From the NCBI GenBank assembly GCA_959347315.1, contig OY365808.1:235917-299916 (forward strand): DNA of 64,000 nucleotides, given 5' to 3'. Below, one piece after another: positions 48,601 to 60,000 of this stretch. Under the pieces are notes generated by a model, which saw nothing but the letters and a program-made list of their open reading frames with translations, had not been told where the DNA came from and did not search any database. The translations under genes and the position numbers were made by a program. This stretch comes from Bimastos eiseni. Taxonomy: Eukaryota > Annelida > Clitellata > Crassiclitellata > Lumbricidae. Numbering within the stretch: the stretch's first letter is position 1; every line of letters starts with the position of its first letter.

Positions 48601-51600
48601 GCCTGAACATCGACGTAACTTCCCACTTGGAAGTGATTCGCATATAATGGAGTTCCTAAAACAAAACACACATTTTTATGTTGGAATAATAATGGTCGCA
48701 AGCACAAGCATCATTTCTAATCTTTTACAGTTATTATCATTTGAAGGGGGGAGTTCAACTTGATAAACTGTGCAAAAACCATTAGGTAGTGATTGCATTG
48801 AGTCCCATCCCAATCGGAGCAGAAACAATCGAAGAAGAAGAAAACAAAAAAGAAGATGACTTGCTGATGAAGAGAACCTGGTTGAATAGCAGCATCCGGA
48901 GTTACGTAGAAACGCGTGAGCTTCCGTTTCGGAGGAACACCGGCCTCAGCAAACAGACCACAGTATGCTCGCGTGAACTACAGCAGCAAATCGCAAGAAA
49001 GAAATCTAAACCAAAAAGCTACAAAGCAGCTGCCACCAAACATTCATCTCCGTCTACATATGAAAAAATCATCACATCAGCAAATATCAAACTGTAGGCT
49101 CAAAAAGCTTCTTAAATAAGACACGAATGGACTTGTGAGCAAACTGATCGTACATTTAGTAGATGTTATCATCAGAAAGTTAAACAAGTGATTAAAAAGC
49201 AACTGTAATTAATTAGAAATAGTTGAGTACAATTGTTACAATGGAGACAAAAGAGAGGCACATGACATCAATACTTAAGAAGTGGTTTTTAGGTCAGTTT
49301 GTGGATATAGAAGTCCAGCTAATCGTCATTCAATGAAAAACAAAATAAGAATATCTTCAACAAGAAATCAGCAACACAAGCAAGTGTGGTTGTCCAGTAG
49401 AAAAGTCAAAAGGATGAATCTCGAAGTTGAAACAATTTCTTCGTCAACCCTCACCTTAAATGGATCAGTGCTCAGAGCACCAACGACTACAGAACCAAAT
49501 CGAGAAGACTTCTTCTTATTGTTTGCAGTGTTGTATTTGGCAAACTCCTCCGGTGGAATATATCGAATGACGTGATTATCTAAGACCTACAAAGAAAACT
49601 GACCAACGTCGTCATTTCTGCCTGTCTACTACATACATACAACTACAGTGATTTGAAAAACCTCAAAGATACTAGGAATGTTAAATGATAACCGGAATTC
49701 CGGTTACCGGTTTCTGTCATTTGCAAAACAATATTCTATTTTTTTCCGCCTTATTCTTTATCTCAAATATCCCAGATTGATTCCCATAGGAAAATGCTCA
49801 AGTACTTCGGTCAACTTCAAAGGTACAGATGCGGCTAAGTGAAATATTTCCCGTACGCGTCTTCCAACAGGGTAATTAATTGACGACAGACTTCAAAGCA
49901 CCCATTTAAACACGTAGTGTTGATGCTGTGTTGCGATATGTAATACACGAAATAACGTTCAGAGTTGTGTTATATTACAATTTACAATATTTTTCTAAGA
50001 ACACTAATAAAAATTGGTAACCGGTTTTTAAAATCCAGTAACCGGTTTGCCCCAAAAAACGGTATTAACAACCCTAAAAGATACGAAGTGAACAATGAAC
50101 TCATCACAGCAAACAACAAGAAACAGAAAATGATCAACTCACTTCATAAAATCAATCTCTAAACGAAATTACTTACAGCTACTAGCTTTCCAATTCACTT
50201 TTAAATTTGGTGATCAATTTTCAGCCACTGTATTATTGCAGGAGCATCAAGAGAAAACTAGACATTCACCCATCTAAAATAAACAGACAACTAATTGTCT
50301 AGGAGGGGGACACCTTAGACTATATGCTGAATAGATGAATGAATGAATGAATCATACTTGTAAGAGAGTTGTACAGAATTTCTCGCCATCTTTTGTCCAC
50401 TGTGGTATGACGCCTATCTTCACAGCGAGTACTCCACATCGTGACGTTCTGAATCATCAGAAAATACAATTTAGAAGTCACTGTCAGAGTCGCAGACTAT
50501 CACTATTACTCCAATGGACACCAGGTGGCACCAGGACATTCATTGTTCATTGTCATCAATCAACACCTGATCAAAAAGACTTAATAACTCTCATAAAAAG
50601 ACTCATAAATGGAATGAATTATCAGCGAACTGCCTTCCCTCTAAAGACAAAACTATGAGAGCATGGCAATTGGTGACATCGATAATTCTCCTACTGGGGT
50701 TTCAATCACAAATGTTGCGTTAAAAGGCATTAACTATCCAACAGTCAGCCATTTTGCTGTCAAACAAAGTGATCACATATATTGAGACAGCTGCTACGTC
50801 AGCAGTTACAACCATTTTGTAGGAGCAACCATTTGACCTCCAATTCAACTCCACAATGTCCAATGCTAAATCAGCCAAAGGCAAGAAGGCGATAGCTTTC
50901 TAAGAGCAAACATATAATGTGGCCAAAATTAGAAAGAGTGAAAACGAGAGAATGAAGAAGAAGAAGAAGAGGAAGAAGAGCGAACTTTGTCGTCCATTGG
51001 TTCCTCTGCCATGGTCCATCCTTCAACGGACTCTCTCTGAGTTTGTCCTTGTAGCGATCAACGACCGTCTGCTGAAGGAACTCCTCGTTCTCTGCTGTCA
51101 ATTCCTTTCTCCTCCAATAGGGAGACAGCGTTCGAATGACGTGCCATGGTCGTCGATGGCAACTGCGTTTGTTCTCACGAATGAACTGCAATTGGACGGC
51201 AGCCGCTCTGCACAAAAATCAGTGCAAGCTACAGAGAACATCTGGGACTCATTAATAATTATAGCAATTCTGCAAATACTGTTTTCACTGATTGTAAAGA
51301 TCTTCCCAACTTATGAAATGCTTCTCTGACCTCCCCTCCCATGATATCTTGACACGATTCATCTGTAGCGACTAACTGTGTTGTCAACATTGTTAATCAT
51401 AGAAAGCTAACACAACTATAATGTCTTGTGCTCGAACACCATTACCTACTATGGTGTAGAGATGGACTGAAGGGGGCTCTGAAACACTGCATGACTTAGA
51501 CTGCATAATGTACTGATGAAAACAGTCTGAATGCGTGAGATCATGCTTCTCCTTGCCCATAGTTTATCAGTGAACAACAGAAGTTCGTGACCCATTCCCC

Positions 51601-52796
51601 GATTTTGCTTAGCAACACAATCTTATTTGAGAATGAAACAGATAATTCCAGAAGTCTGAAGTGCATTACGACATTTAAGACAGAATGATTTGACAAATTG
51701 GCAAAGGACTTGCGGCCTGATGAAAACAGACAGTTACTACTTGAGTTTTGCATAAATAGCCTAGGTGCAAAGTCACCTTGGATTAGGGTTGTTAATACCG
51801 TTTTTTGGGGCAAGCCAGTTACCGGATTTTTAAAAAATGGTTTTAAACCGGTTACAATTGGTGTTCTTAGACAAAATTTTCTAAATTGTCATAAAAGTTT
51901 TGTAACACAACTGTGGATGTTATATTATGTATAACATGTCGCAAATCGCAATGCAGCATAAACAAAGTTGTCCCACACATCACACTTATTAATGCGACTA
52001 GCCATGTTGTAAAGCACCAGTTAAATTTAGAGCTGTGTACCGATTAATTGGCCGGCCGATTAATCGAGGCGATTATAAAAATATTGGCAAGATAATCGGC
52101 GCTGATATTAAAAAAAAAAATTTTCATTTTATAGTATTATTTTTAGTCTTTCAAGAGCAAAATGACTACAGCAAAATCATTGGGTCTGTGAAGGACAGCA
52201 TTCTGTTAATTTGCCATAGCGTGGGAAACTCTGGTTTCAACCAGGGCTGTTAATATCGCGATAGAGTATCGTGATACTTTGGTATGGGCGATCTTTTTGC
52301 AGTATCGCAGGGTGTATCGCGATAGTTTTGTTTGGTCAGTATCACGATACTTTTTTTAGCCAGTCATCGATACGTGATACCAATACTCTTTTCACACCGT
52401 AATAACAAATTTTATAATTTCTCTTCCACATGAAATCTTCGCGATCAAGAAATGGTGAGTAATAAATCATCGCACTCAGATTGAATATTGTCTCTTCCTC
52501 ACAGAACTGCAGGGGCAGGCATGTACCTGAATAATTTCATGCCTGTTAGATTTCAAGCCTGCGGGCTGCTAGGGTAGAACTAGTTTAAACCGGTTGCTAG
52601 AGGGGTTGTGGTCTAGGCTTATCCAGAGTAAGGAATGTGGACTGGCTGACTGACTAGATGGGACCAAGATTACTCCAGTATTCTTGAAATGGGACTGCGT
52701 GGCTGGTTGACCACTGGGCCAAAGGCTTACAGAGGTGACTGGGCAAAGCAGAAAGACAGGTGAGGGATGTGAATGAGAGAGAGAATCAGGTAGACT

Positions 52797-52831
<35 letters not shown>

Positions 52832-55800
52832 TCATCCTTGTCATGGATGCATTGTTAAATAAACTTATTACACATGCACACACCAGAAAGAGAGGTGAGA
52901 TACGGTGATACAGTCTAGAGTTGAAGAGTTAGCTTATATAGTATAGTAAGACATTTTAGCAGACGGACCACTTTATTTGGCCTGAGGTCGACGATTGCCT
53001 CAGAGTCGTTTGAAGTGGCCGCGTACAGGCTCTTTGACTCTTATAATTAAATATAGTTAGAATTGTGAGACATTGCTTAGATTGTGTTAGATAATTTCAA
53101 AGAGATATATTAATATTGCCAAATCATTGCATTTGTAGTTATTTTGTACTAATATATAGAAACCTGTCCAATCAAATGTGGCCACGCTCCAGCCAAGGTG
53201 CTTTCCCTATTGTACTAACACCATGCAGGGCAGGGGCAAAAACTTCCTAGGCTAGAACCTGGACTCAGTAACCATGAGTCCTCGCTTGACCATCGGCCTC
53301 CTGGCATATGGACCTCTGCCTGCAGTCGACCCAAGATAGGTTAGACCCTGGAAATCTAGGTCAGGGTGGGAGTTCGTCACAGAATATAAAGAATCTATAA
53401 ATAGGGAAACGATCTGATACAGTGTTTCCCCCTCTACGCACATCATTGAGTAGTAAAGTCAGTCCATATTCCATATTGAACGCTGGAGAGGTGCTCATCT
53501 CCTTTTCCTAGGCCCCTGAGCCGGCAATCGCAAGATCCTGGACATGGGGCCAGTGATATCGTAGGACTTAACCGTTTACTTCCCAGCTTACTGCTTGGTT
53601 ACAGAGGCATGTGTTCGAAAACAACTTGCCCAAGGGTCGTCGTTACACGGAGTCGAACACGCAACCGCATGCTATGCGAGCAAGCGCATTACCGATAGGT
53701 CATCGTGTAGCACGCTTGAGTATTTTTTAAAATAAAAATTTTTATAATAATTGTAGTTATTCTGATTTTTTAAGTAAGAAATACTGTTGTAATTATACAG
53801 ATCTTTGATTTGTGAAAATAATAATTGTAATTCTAGTTTACTGATTTAAACAGGAAACTTGCAAGTCAAAAAGTATTGGTAAAAGTATTGGTATTGCAAT
53901 ACTTTTAAGAAAAATTTTTGGTATTGGTATTGCAATACTTTTTTTGATGAAGTATTGGTATTGGTATCGCAATACTTTTTTCCAGCATTGTTAACAGCCC
54001 TGGCTTCTACTTCAGACCACCCAGTAACCATTGTGCTAGACTGCTAGTACCGTGGGAAAGTGTCTACAGCTGTAGCCTGTTGTGCAGAGTGAGTCATAGT
54101 GCCTGCTTAATTACCCTGGCCACAATCATGTCATTTTAGGCGAAATTGGCAAGTCGTAAAAGTGGCCTGTCTGGGGTGAGAATGGCATAATTGGCATGTT
54201 AGAAGAAGGCGTCTAGTTACATAGATTATCTTTCCTCTCCTCCGTCATGCAAGGTGGACAGCGGGCAGTGTGCCTAATCTGTATTGGCTGCCTAGGATTA
54301 GTCCCCAACTACATGTATACGTCTCCAACGAAGTAAGTGTTTGCTTCTATCACAACAATAAGCAGTAGCAGTAGGTCTATCTTTTAAAACTGGTCATCTT
54401 GGGAAACACAATGAAATAATGGGTAAAATAATCGGCTAAATAATCGGGGATCAGCAACCGAATAATCGGCAAAAAGCGATATCGGTATAATCGGCAAAAA
54501 GCGAGATCGGTACAGCTCCAGCCAAATTTATTTAAATGTTGCTTAAATGTTAATTTAAGGTTGTAGGCCTACTTATTTTGAACGGTAGCTATTCATGAAC
54601 ACATATAAAGTTGACCGGCTTGACAACCTTTTGTTCACACATAATGGTCCAGTCATCTCTCCTACTCATTAATTATTTGGCACCATTGCGTTCATCATTA
54701 CCTCGTCTATCACAATCGCGTAGCCATTGAGGGCGGGGCCGATAATTAGGCCACAGCCACCTAATGATTGACGTGACCTCCTGCTACAATGAGCGGCTCA
54801 CCCAACAGACAATCATTAATTAATGCACACCTACACCAAGCCTGCACCATCCTTCAGCCCAGACCTGACCTGTCACTCATTATTTTTCGTTTATTAAGAA
54901 TGAACTGCATGCCATATTGCATCATGCGTGAAAACAACGAAAACACACAAATAAAATTCATTTATTTATTTTTATATTTCAATGCAATAATAATAAAGAA
55001 AAAATAAAGAAATTCGAATACCGGTTTGCAAATGTCAGAAACCGGTTACTGTTTTAAAAACCGGTAACCGGTTATTGTTTAACATCCCTACCTTGGATGG
55101 ATGTCCCCAATTTCCCATAATGATTGAAGTTGCAGGGATCTTTTGGGGGGTGAGTAGCAAATCGCCGAAACCCGAATCCCCAAAACTGATCCCCGAAAAC
55201 AAAGCCAGATTGATGAAAAAGATTATGCTTAAATGGAAGCTGGATCGATGAAAACAATTCGTGCAGACAGTTAAGCGTTTTTCAATAGTACATTGCTGTT
55301 CTCGGGAAGGCCTTTTGGCCTTTTCAGCGTTTTCGGGGATTCTGGTTTCGATGATTCGGGTTGATCCCCTCTTGAGTCAACAGAAGCGGGTGCGTAGCGA
55401 ATCGCCGAAACCCGAATCCCCGAAACTGATTTCCGCCATATCCCCGAAAACGAAGCCGGATTTATGAAAAGGATTCTGCCTAAATGGAAGCTGGATGGAT
55501 GAAAAGAATTCACGCAGAAGCTGGATCGATAAATGAATTGCGCTTTTTTGTGACAGTTTAGCGGTTTTCAGTAGTACATTGCTGTTTTCGGGGAATCGGG
55601 CTTTTTGGCCTTTTAAGCGTTTTCGGGGATTCGGGTTGATCACCGCTTGGGTCAACAGAAGCGCCTGATCCCGATAAAGAGACATTATTGAATCAGAAAT
55701 CAGGATTCAGCCTGTGCTAAAGACTGGTAAATATTTAGTTGACAATTGTAACATACCGTGGCGCAATTTTTAAGTTTCTCAAAAGAGCGTTTTGCAAAAC

Positions 55801-55845
55801 ATTGCACGCTTGTGTAAGAATTAATCCACCTAAGGACGTCGCCAT
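45660..55845 (-). CDS. MRPL3: Mitochondrial large-subunit ribosomal protein uL3m
   Basis: A core protein of the mitochondrial ribosome, near the peptidyl transferase centre. Exons in coding order: 55757-55845, 50986-51207, 50358-50448, 49455-49586, 48878-48977, 48595-48655, 47889-48000, 46317-46382, 45660-45938. The sum is 1152 nt, 383 residues; phases agree throughout. Exon 1 starts at an ATG with A at -3 and G at +4. It encodes an Arg/Leu-rich, acid-free leader suited to mitochondrial import. Exon 2 has [11 protein letters not shown]. Then come [45 protein letters not shown], the uL3 core [36 protein letters not shown] and [15 protein letters not shown]. The acidic C-terminus is longer than in human MRPL3 (348 residues). 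Intron 1 is 4.5 kb and filled by nested transposons. A LINE lies in intron 7. MRPL3 is head to head with VAC14. Confidence 0.95.
46700..47545 (+). mobile_element. LINE fragment with RT palm motif (L2/CR1-type)
   Basis: In frame, [11 protein letters not shown] appears at about 46742-46774, with the YADD catalytic motif at 46745-46756. Then follow [38 protein letters not shown] and [16 protein letters not shown], the order seen in L2/CR1-group reverse transcriptases after the palm. A stop at about 46807 and a frameshift near 47290 break it. The tail TTAAAGGGGCACTATATAAA ends near 47545. The 5' part is absent. It lies in MRPL3 intron 7, antisense to the gene. Confidence 0.85.
49673..50076. mobile_element. 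hAT-like MITE, 404 bp (ACCGGTT family)
   Basis: A perfect 8-bp duplication aaagatac flanks it (49665-49672 and 50077-50084). The ends are TAGGAATGTTAAATGATAACC and, from the right, TAGGGTTGTTAATACCG. AACCGGTT and CCGGTTACCGG subterminal repeats are abundant. It is the same family as the outer element at 51784-55090, in opposite orientation. It lies in an MRPL3 intron. Confidence 0.88.
52242..54002. mobile_element. Inner hAT-like element of the nest, 1761 bp
   Basis: The ends are CAGGGCTGTTAATATCGCG and, from the right, CAGGGCTGTTAACAATGC. The flanks gtttcaac and gcttctac match at six of eight. Subterminal repeats are TATCGCGATA-like on the left and GTATTGCAATAC-like on the right. It contains a CT microsatellite (52798-52828) and a SINE (about 53500-53713). 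No transposase frame is recognised. Confidence 0.72.
53500..53713 (-). mobile_element. tRNA-derived SINE inside the inner hAT-like element
   Basis: Read on the minus strand from 53713, a tRNA-like head has the B-box-like TGTTCGACTCC, followed by ACGACGACCCTTGGGCAAG, a typical post-tRNA SINE word. The body resembles neither of the other two SINE families in the window. The left boundary is approximate. Confidence 0.6.
55145..55655 (+). repeat. CCGAAACCC-family foldback repeat, two tandem copies
   Basis: Two direct copies of about 240-260 bp, 55145-55390 and 55391-55655, share GTAGCGAATCGCCGAAACCC at the start. Inside are GGATTGATGAAAA repeats and GGCCTTTT.AGCGTTTTCGGGG, and CAACAGAAGCG ends each unit. 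The ends of each copy are inverted relative to each other. They lie in MRPL3 intron 1, about 100 bp from exon 1. Confidence 0.75.
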
Positions 55846-57008
55846 GCTGTTTCTTCAAAGGCAGCGAGGTTTCGCCACAGGCTATGTATCTAAATCGAGT
55901 CGACGTTGAGATGTACAACGCCGTTGCTGCTTACAAATCTGGATGTTCCGGTCCTGTAGCAGTGTATCTGAAAAAGGAGGGTGGTGATGCAAATGATCTT
56001 TGTTATCACACGGGATCGTTAAACTGAAATAACTAATCCAGCGAGGTGTAATGACAATAATCATAAATAATATGATATGATATCATTATAATGAGTGGTT
56101 ATCGCTAACTTTTACAGCGATAAAGTTTTTCAGTAAAATCTGTCTCATATTCGATGCATATTATAGGGCCTACTAAGTAAAGCTTCGACTACTTATGTAG
56201 ATTTGCATTTAGTCATTCCAACTAGATTTTAATTACGACTCGAATAAAAAAATTATAACCAATGCCCTCAACTTAGTATACCTAGACCCTCTGGCTCTTT
56301 GGAACGGCTTTACAAAAGATCCCCACCAATTCGCTCATCCTTTTTTCTCGTCTGTTAATAGGTTAATGATTCAACATCACCTCTTCTTGCACTCACATCA
56401 CTATCCATTCGCGTCTGAAAGACGAACACTTCAAGGCTCAAGCAATCCTATCCAGATCCCAATCCCTTTATTTTATTTTAGTAACATATTACTTTACCGG
56501 TACACGTACACGATCACCATCATCAGAGGCTACTAACATATAGGGCGGCTAGGGCCTACTATGGAAGCACCATGTTGTCTCCTCGGTTTGACCTCATCGG
56601 TTTCTGAATTGACACCTAAACGAAACGAAAAGCTTGGTTTGAATTGGCCGTAGTTAAGCTGCTTTCTCAGACATGGCTTTTGTGGGCACTGAGAAAATTG
56701 TCAAAGATTAACATTACATTGCTTTACAATATCGCTTTTCACAAGATGACGCTCTGCAGCCAATATTAACAATATCATAATTGTGTAGAATTATCTAATT
56801 GTGGTCTGTGTTTCATTGGCACCGCACATGATGGTGATGAGGCGCATTTATTATTATGTCCATGTCAGTTGATTGGATTGCAGTGTAAACAAGATTTTCG
56901 CTTTTAATTCGGATTGATTGAGATAAGAGGGCGATTACCGCAAATAGTGAAATCTGCGATTTCGTCCATATTAAATCAGATTGTGGTTTTTGTTGTCTTA
57001 CGGTGAAA
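55846..57008. other. Shared 5' region of MRPL3 and VAC14
   Basis: The two ATGs diverge across about 1.16 kb, so the promoters of both genes lie here. Part of it (56545-56720) is a SINE remnant. I see no clear TATA box tied to a start site. Confidence 0.55.
56545..56720 (-). mobile_element. 5'-truncated SINE (same family as 4181-4505)
   Basis: On the minus strand, TGCCCACAAAAGCCATG, a GAGAAAGCAGC block and AAACCGAGGAGACAACATGG align in order with the SINE body at 4345-4490. The tRNA-like head is missing. Confidence 0.6.
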
Positions 57009-60000
57009 ATGGCAGAAAAGGATTATTCGCCGCTTAGCGCATCTTGCGTTAGAGCATTGAACGACAAATTGTACGAAAAGAGAAAAGTTGCCGCCTTGGA
57101 AATTGAGAAGTAAGCAGAATTAATATGTCATCTGCAATTATTTGATATGAAATTAATTGATTTGACACTCGATCATAAAACGAAGATGAAATGAAGAAGA
57201 CATTGGTTCTCATCAACGACCGATTTCGTTTTCTATTCTTCACTCATACATTTCCTGGGATCAGCCCAAATCATCGAAACCCGAATCCCCGAAAACGCTG
57301 AAAAGGCCAAAAGTCCGCTTCCCCAAAACAAAAAATGCAGTATTGAAAAACGCTTCACTGTCTGAAAACAGCGCAATTCTTTCATCAATCCAGTTTCGGC
57401 GTGAATCCTTTTCAACGATCCAGCTTCCATTTAAGCATAATCCTTTTCATCAGTCCCGCATTGTTTTCGGGGATACGGCGGAAATCAGTTTCGGGGATTC
57501 GGGTTTAGGCGATTCGCCACGCGCCCCATTTCCTTAGCTCAGGCGTATGTTGTATCTGACGAGACTGATAATTTAAATAATACCTAGCGCAAATCGTAGG
57601 AACCGCTGACATATAACGGCTTACTTTAAAACAACGTACGTTATGCAGCTTAGACTCACAGAGTTGCTGTTGATTGCAGAATGGTGAAAGAATATATGAC
57701 AAACAACAATGCAGTTCAAGTGAAGAAACTGCTTCGTGTTCTTGGCCAAGAATTCGCTCTGGCACAGAACGCAAACAGTCGCAAGGGCGGACTGATCGGA
57801 CTTGCGGCGTCTGCCATCGCCCTTGGAAAGGTCGGGTCAGAGTTCAGGTCATTATAGGATTTTAGAATGACTCATTAAGCATTATAATGGAGGGAGTTGT
57901 ACTCAATAAACTCCCCTTTGCCATCCATCAGCAGATGTCACATGTAAGCACAACTCACCTAACACGTGTTATGTTTAACATCTTGGTACATATGTTCCCC
58001 ACGGTCAGGTTTTGATTAAATTTCAATTCAATCCTGTTTATTGTAGCAAACAGCATTCAATGCACAAACGATGCAGATGTAAAGCAAGGGCTACAAAAGG
58101 AGGTCAAAAAGGGAAGAGAATGTTAATGTAATCGTGCATTTATATAGCACCCTTTCAAGACATCTACTCAGAGGCGATCAAGAAGGTCTTCCTTTTATTA
58201 CAAACTCAACGACTGATTGTCATTGTGTGGTAGGTTGATTGTCAGGTTCATGTGTAGAGTTTAGTGGTTTGGTCTTACATAGCCTCACAGGGTCTATTCA
58301 AAGTGTCTGGTTACAAGGTCTGGTTATAGGACTTCAGAGATGAAAGTCTGAACTTATAGAGGTTGACCTTTAGGTTTGACCCTGCTTGGCCGTGACTCCT
58401 TCTAGGGTTTGTTATTGACGTTGCTTCTTAGAGACCAGAATTGATGATTGCTGATCGAAATGTTCTTTATCTGTGTGTTGTCTGTTTGTTGTAGGATTCT
58501 CCTAATTACATAAACGACCTCGTTAAACCAGTCCTCACCTGTTTCTTCGACTCTGACAGTCGAGTCCGTTACTATGGATGTGAATCGCTTTACAACATCA
58601 TAAAAGTCGCTCGATCAGCCGTTCTGCCTTTCTTCAACGACATATTCGATGGACTTAGTAAGGTAAGGATTCAGTTGCAATAGATTGAAGGCAAGTGGAT
58701 GTCTTCTTCTGACTTTTTTCAAAGTTGTCTGCTGTATATTTGCTCAGCGCTGCGTCTGTCTGTCGATGACCTTTGCATTAGATACAGGAAGTTGGAAAAG
58801 CATTGAAAGCTTGTCGAATAATAAAGATAGGCAGTCTGAAAAAGACTGGTCAGTCTATATCCATATGAAGCAGCCATTGTTTGACTGGTTGAATGGTCTG
58901 ATGGTCATCTCCGTCTCTTCTTTTACTCTTTTACCTCAGATTTCTTTTACTTTTCAGCTCGCAGCAGATCCAGACCAAAATGTTCGCAGTGGATCGGAAC
59001 TTTTGGACAAACTAATGAAGGTCTTATTTCGATTTCTATAATTATAGGAATTTATAGATTATTATCTGTTTTTGCCAATCTATGTACTTGTTCCTTAACT
59101 CACCTTTTGATTCCATTCGCAAGTGTATATATCATACTGATGCATCAAGTGGGACAGATACTTCATGACCTCATTGACCCCTTGACCTTTGAGTTAAATT
59201 CACGAAATATTTTATTTCAATGATCCAACAACAGCTGTTTAGAGATGTGTCCTCACAAAAATACAACACGCACATCCTCTTTCTTTTCCATTGCATGCTA
59301 GCTTCTAGTTATTTGATTTACCACTGTGAGGTACCTGTTGTCTGTTGTACCTGTTGTCTGTTGTACCTGTTGTCTGTTGTACCTGTTGTCTGTTGTACCT
59401 GTTGTCTGTTGTACCTGTTGTCTGTTGTACCTGTTGTCTGTTGTACCTGTTGTCTGTTGTACCTGTTGTCTGTTGTACCTGTTGTCTGTTGTACCTGTTG
59501 TCTGTTGTACCTGTTGTCTGTTGTACCTGTTGTCTGTTGCACCTCTGTTGACTGCTGAACCTGTTGTTTGTGAGTTTTGTGTATGTGAAGTATAGGTCAT
59601 TTTTCAGTTGATTAATTTGTTGTATAATCTTCATTTTCTAGGACATTGTGACAGACAGCTGTGCCTTTGATCTTGTTGCTTTTATGCCGCTCTTACAAGA
59701 GAGAATTCTTACAAAGAATCCATTCTCCAGACAATTCATCGTCTCTTGGGTCAGTCTATTGTTTCATTTCTATCTCACACTTAATAATGAAGACCTCTGA
59801 GGAATTATTCAACGTCAGGTGAATGCGACAAATGGGTCACAACAGGTGAATGGGACAAATGATGTCAAACAGATCGTCGATGTTGCTTACAAGCCATGAA
59901 GGAGAAAATGAATATGGCATTATGAGTGAGTGTCTTACTGTCTTTGATTGATTATGGCTTGATTTTATTTTTGGTTTTATTTTTATTATGGTTTTATTTG

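Larger units (their letters stand above)
52028..54520. mobile_element. Middle hAT-like element of the nest
   Basis: The ends are TAGAGCTGTGTACCGATTAA and, from the right, TGGAGCTGTACCGATCTCGC. The flanks gttaaatt and gccaaatt match at six of eight positions. TAATCGGC and CCGATTA words repeat subterminally. It holds the inner element. Confidence 0.72.
51784..55090. mobile_element. Outer hAT-like element of a three-level nest
   Basis: A perfect 8-bp duplication ccttggat flanks it at 51776-51783 and 55091-55098. The ends are TAGGGTTGTTAATACCG and, from the right, TAGGGATGTTAAACAATAACC, with AACCGGTT subterminal repeats as in the 404-bp copy at 49673. A second element was inserted at about 52028. 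Non-coding; in MRPL3 intron 1. Confidence 0.85.

Noticed and set aside
59333..59540. A CRISPR-like array (also 11563-11700 and 62766-63125)
   Set aside because: Units are contiguous with no unique spacers, and the DNA is animal nuclear DNA with introns.
59220..59634. Cys/Val/Leu-rich and Gln/Thr-rich frames
   Set aside because: They arise from the 16-bp minisatellite in VAC14 intron 4; every frame gives the same repeating peptide.
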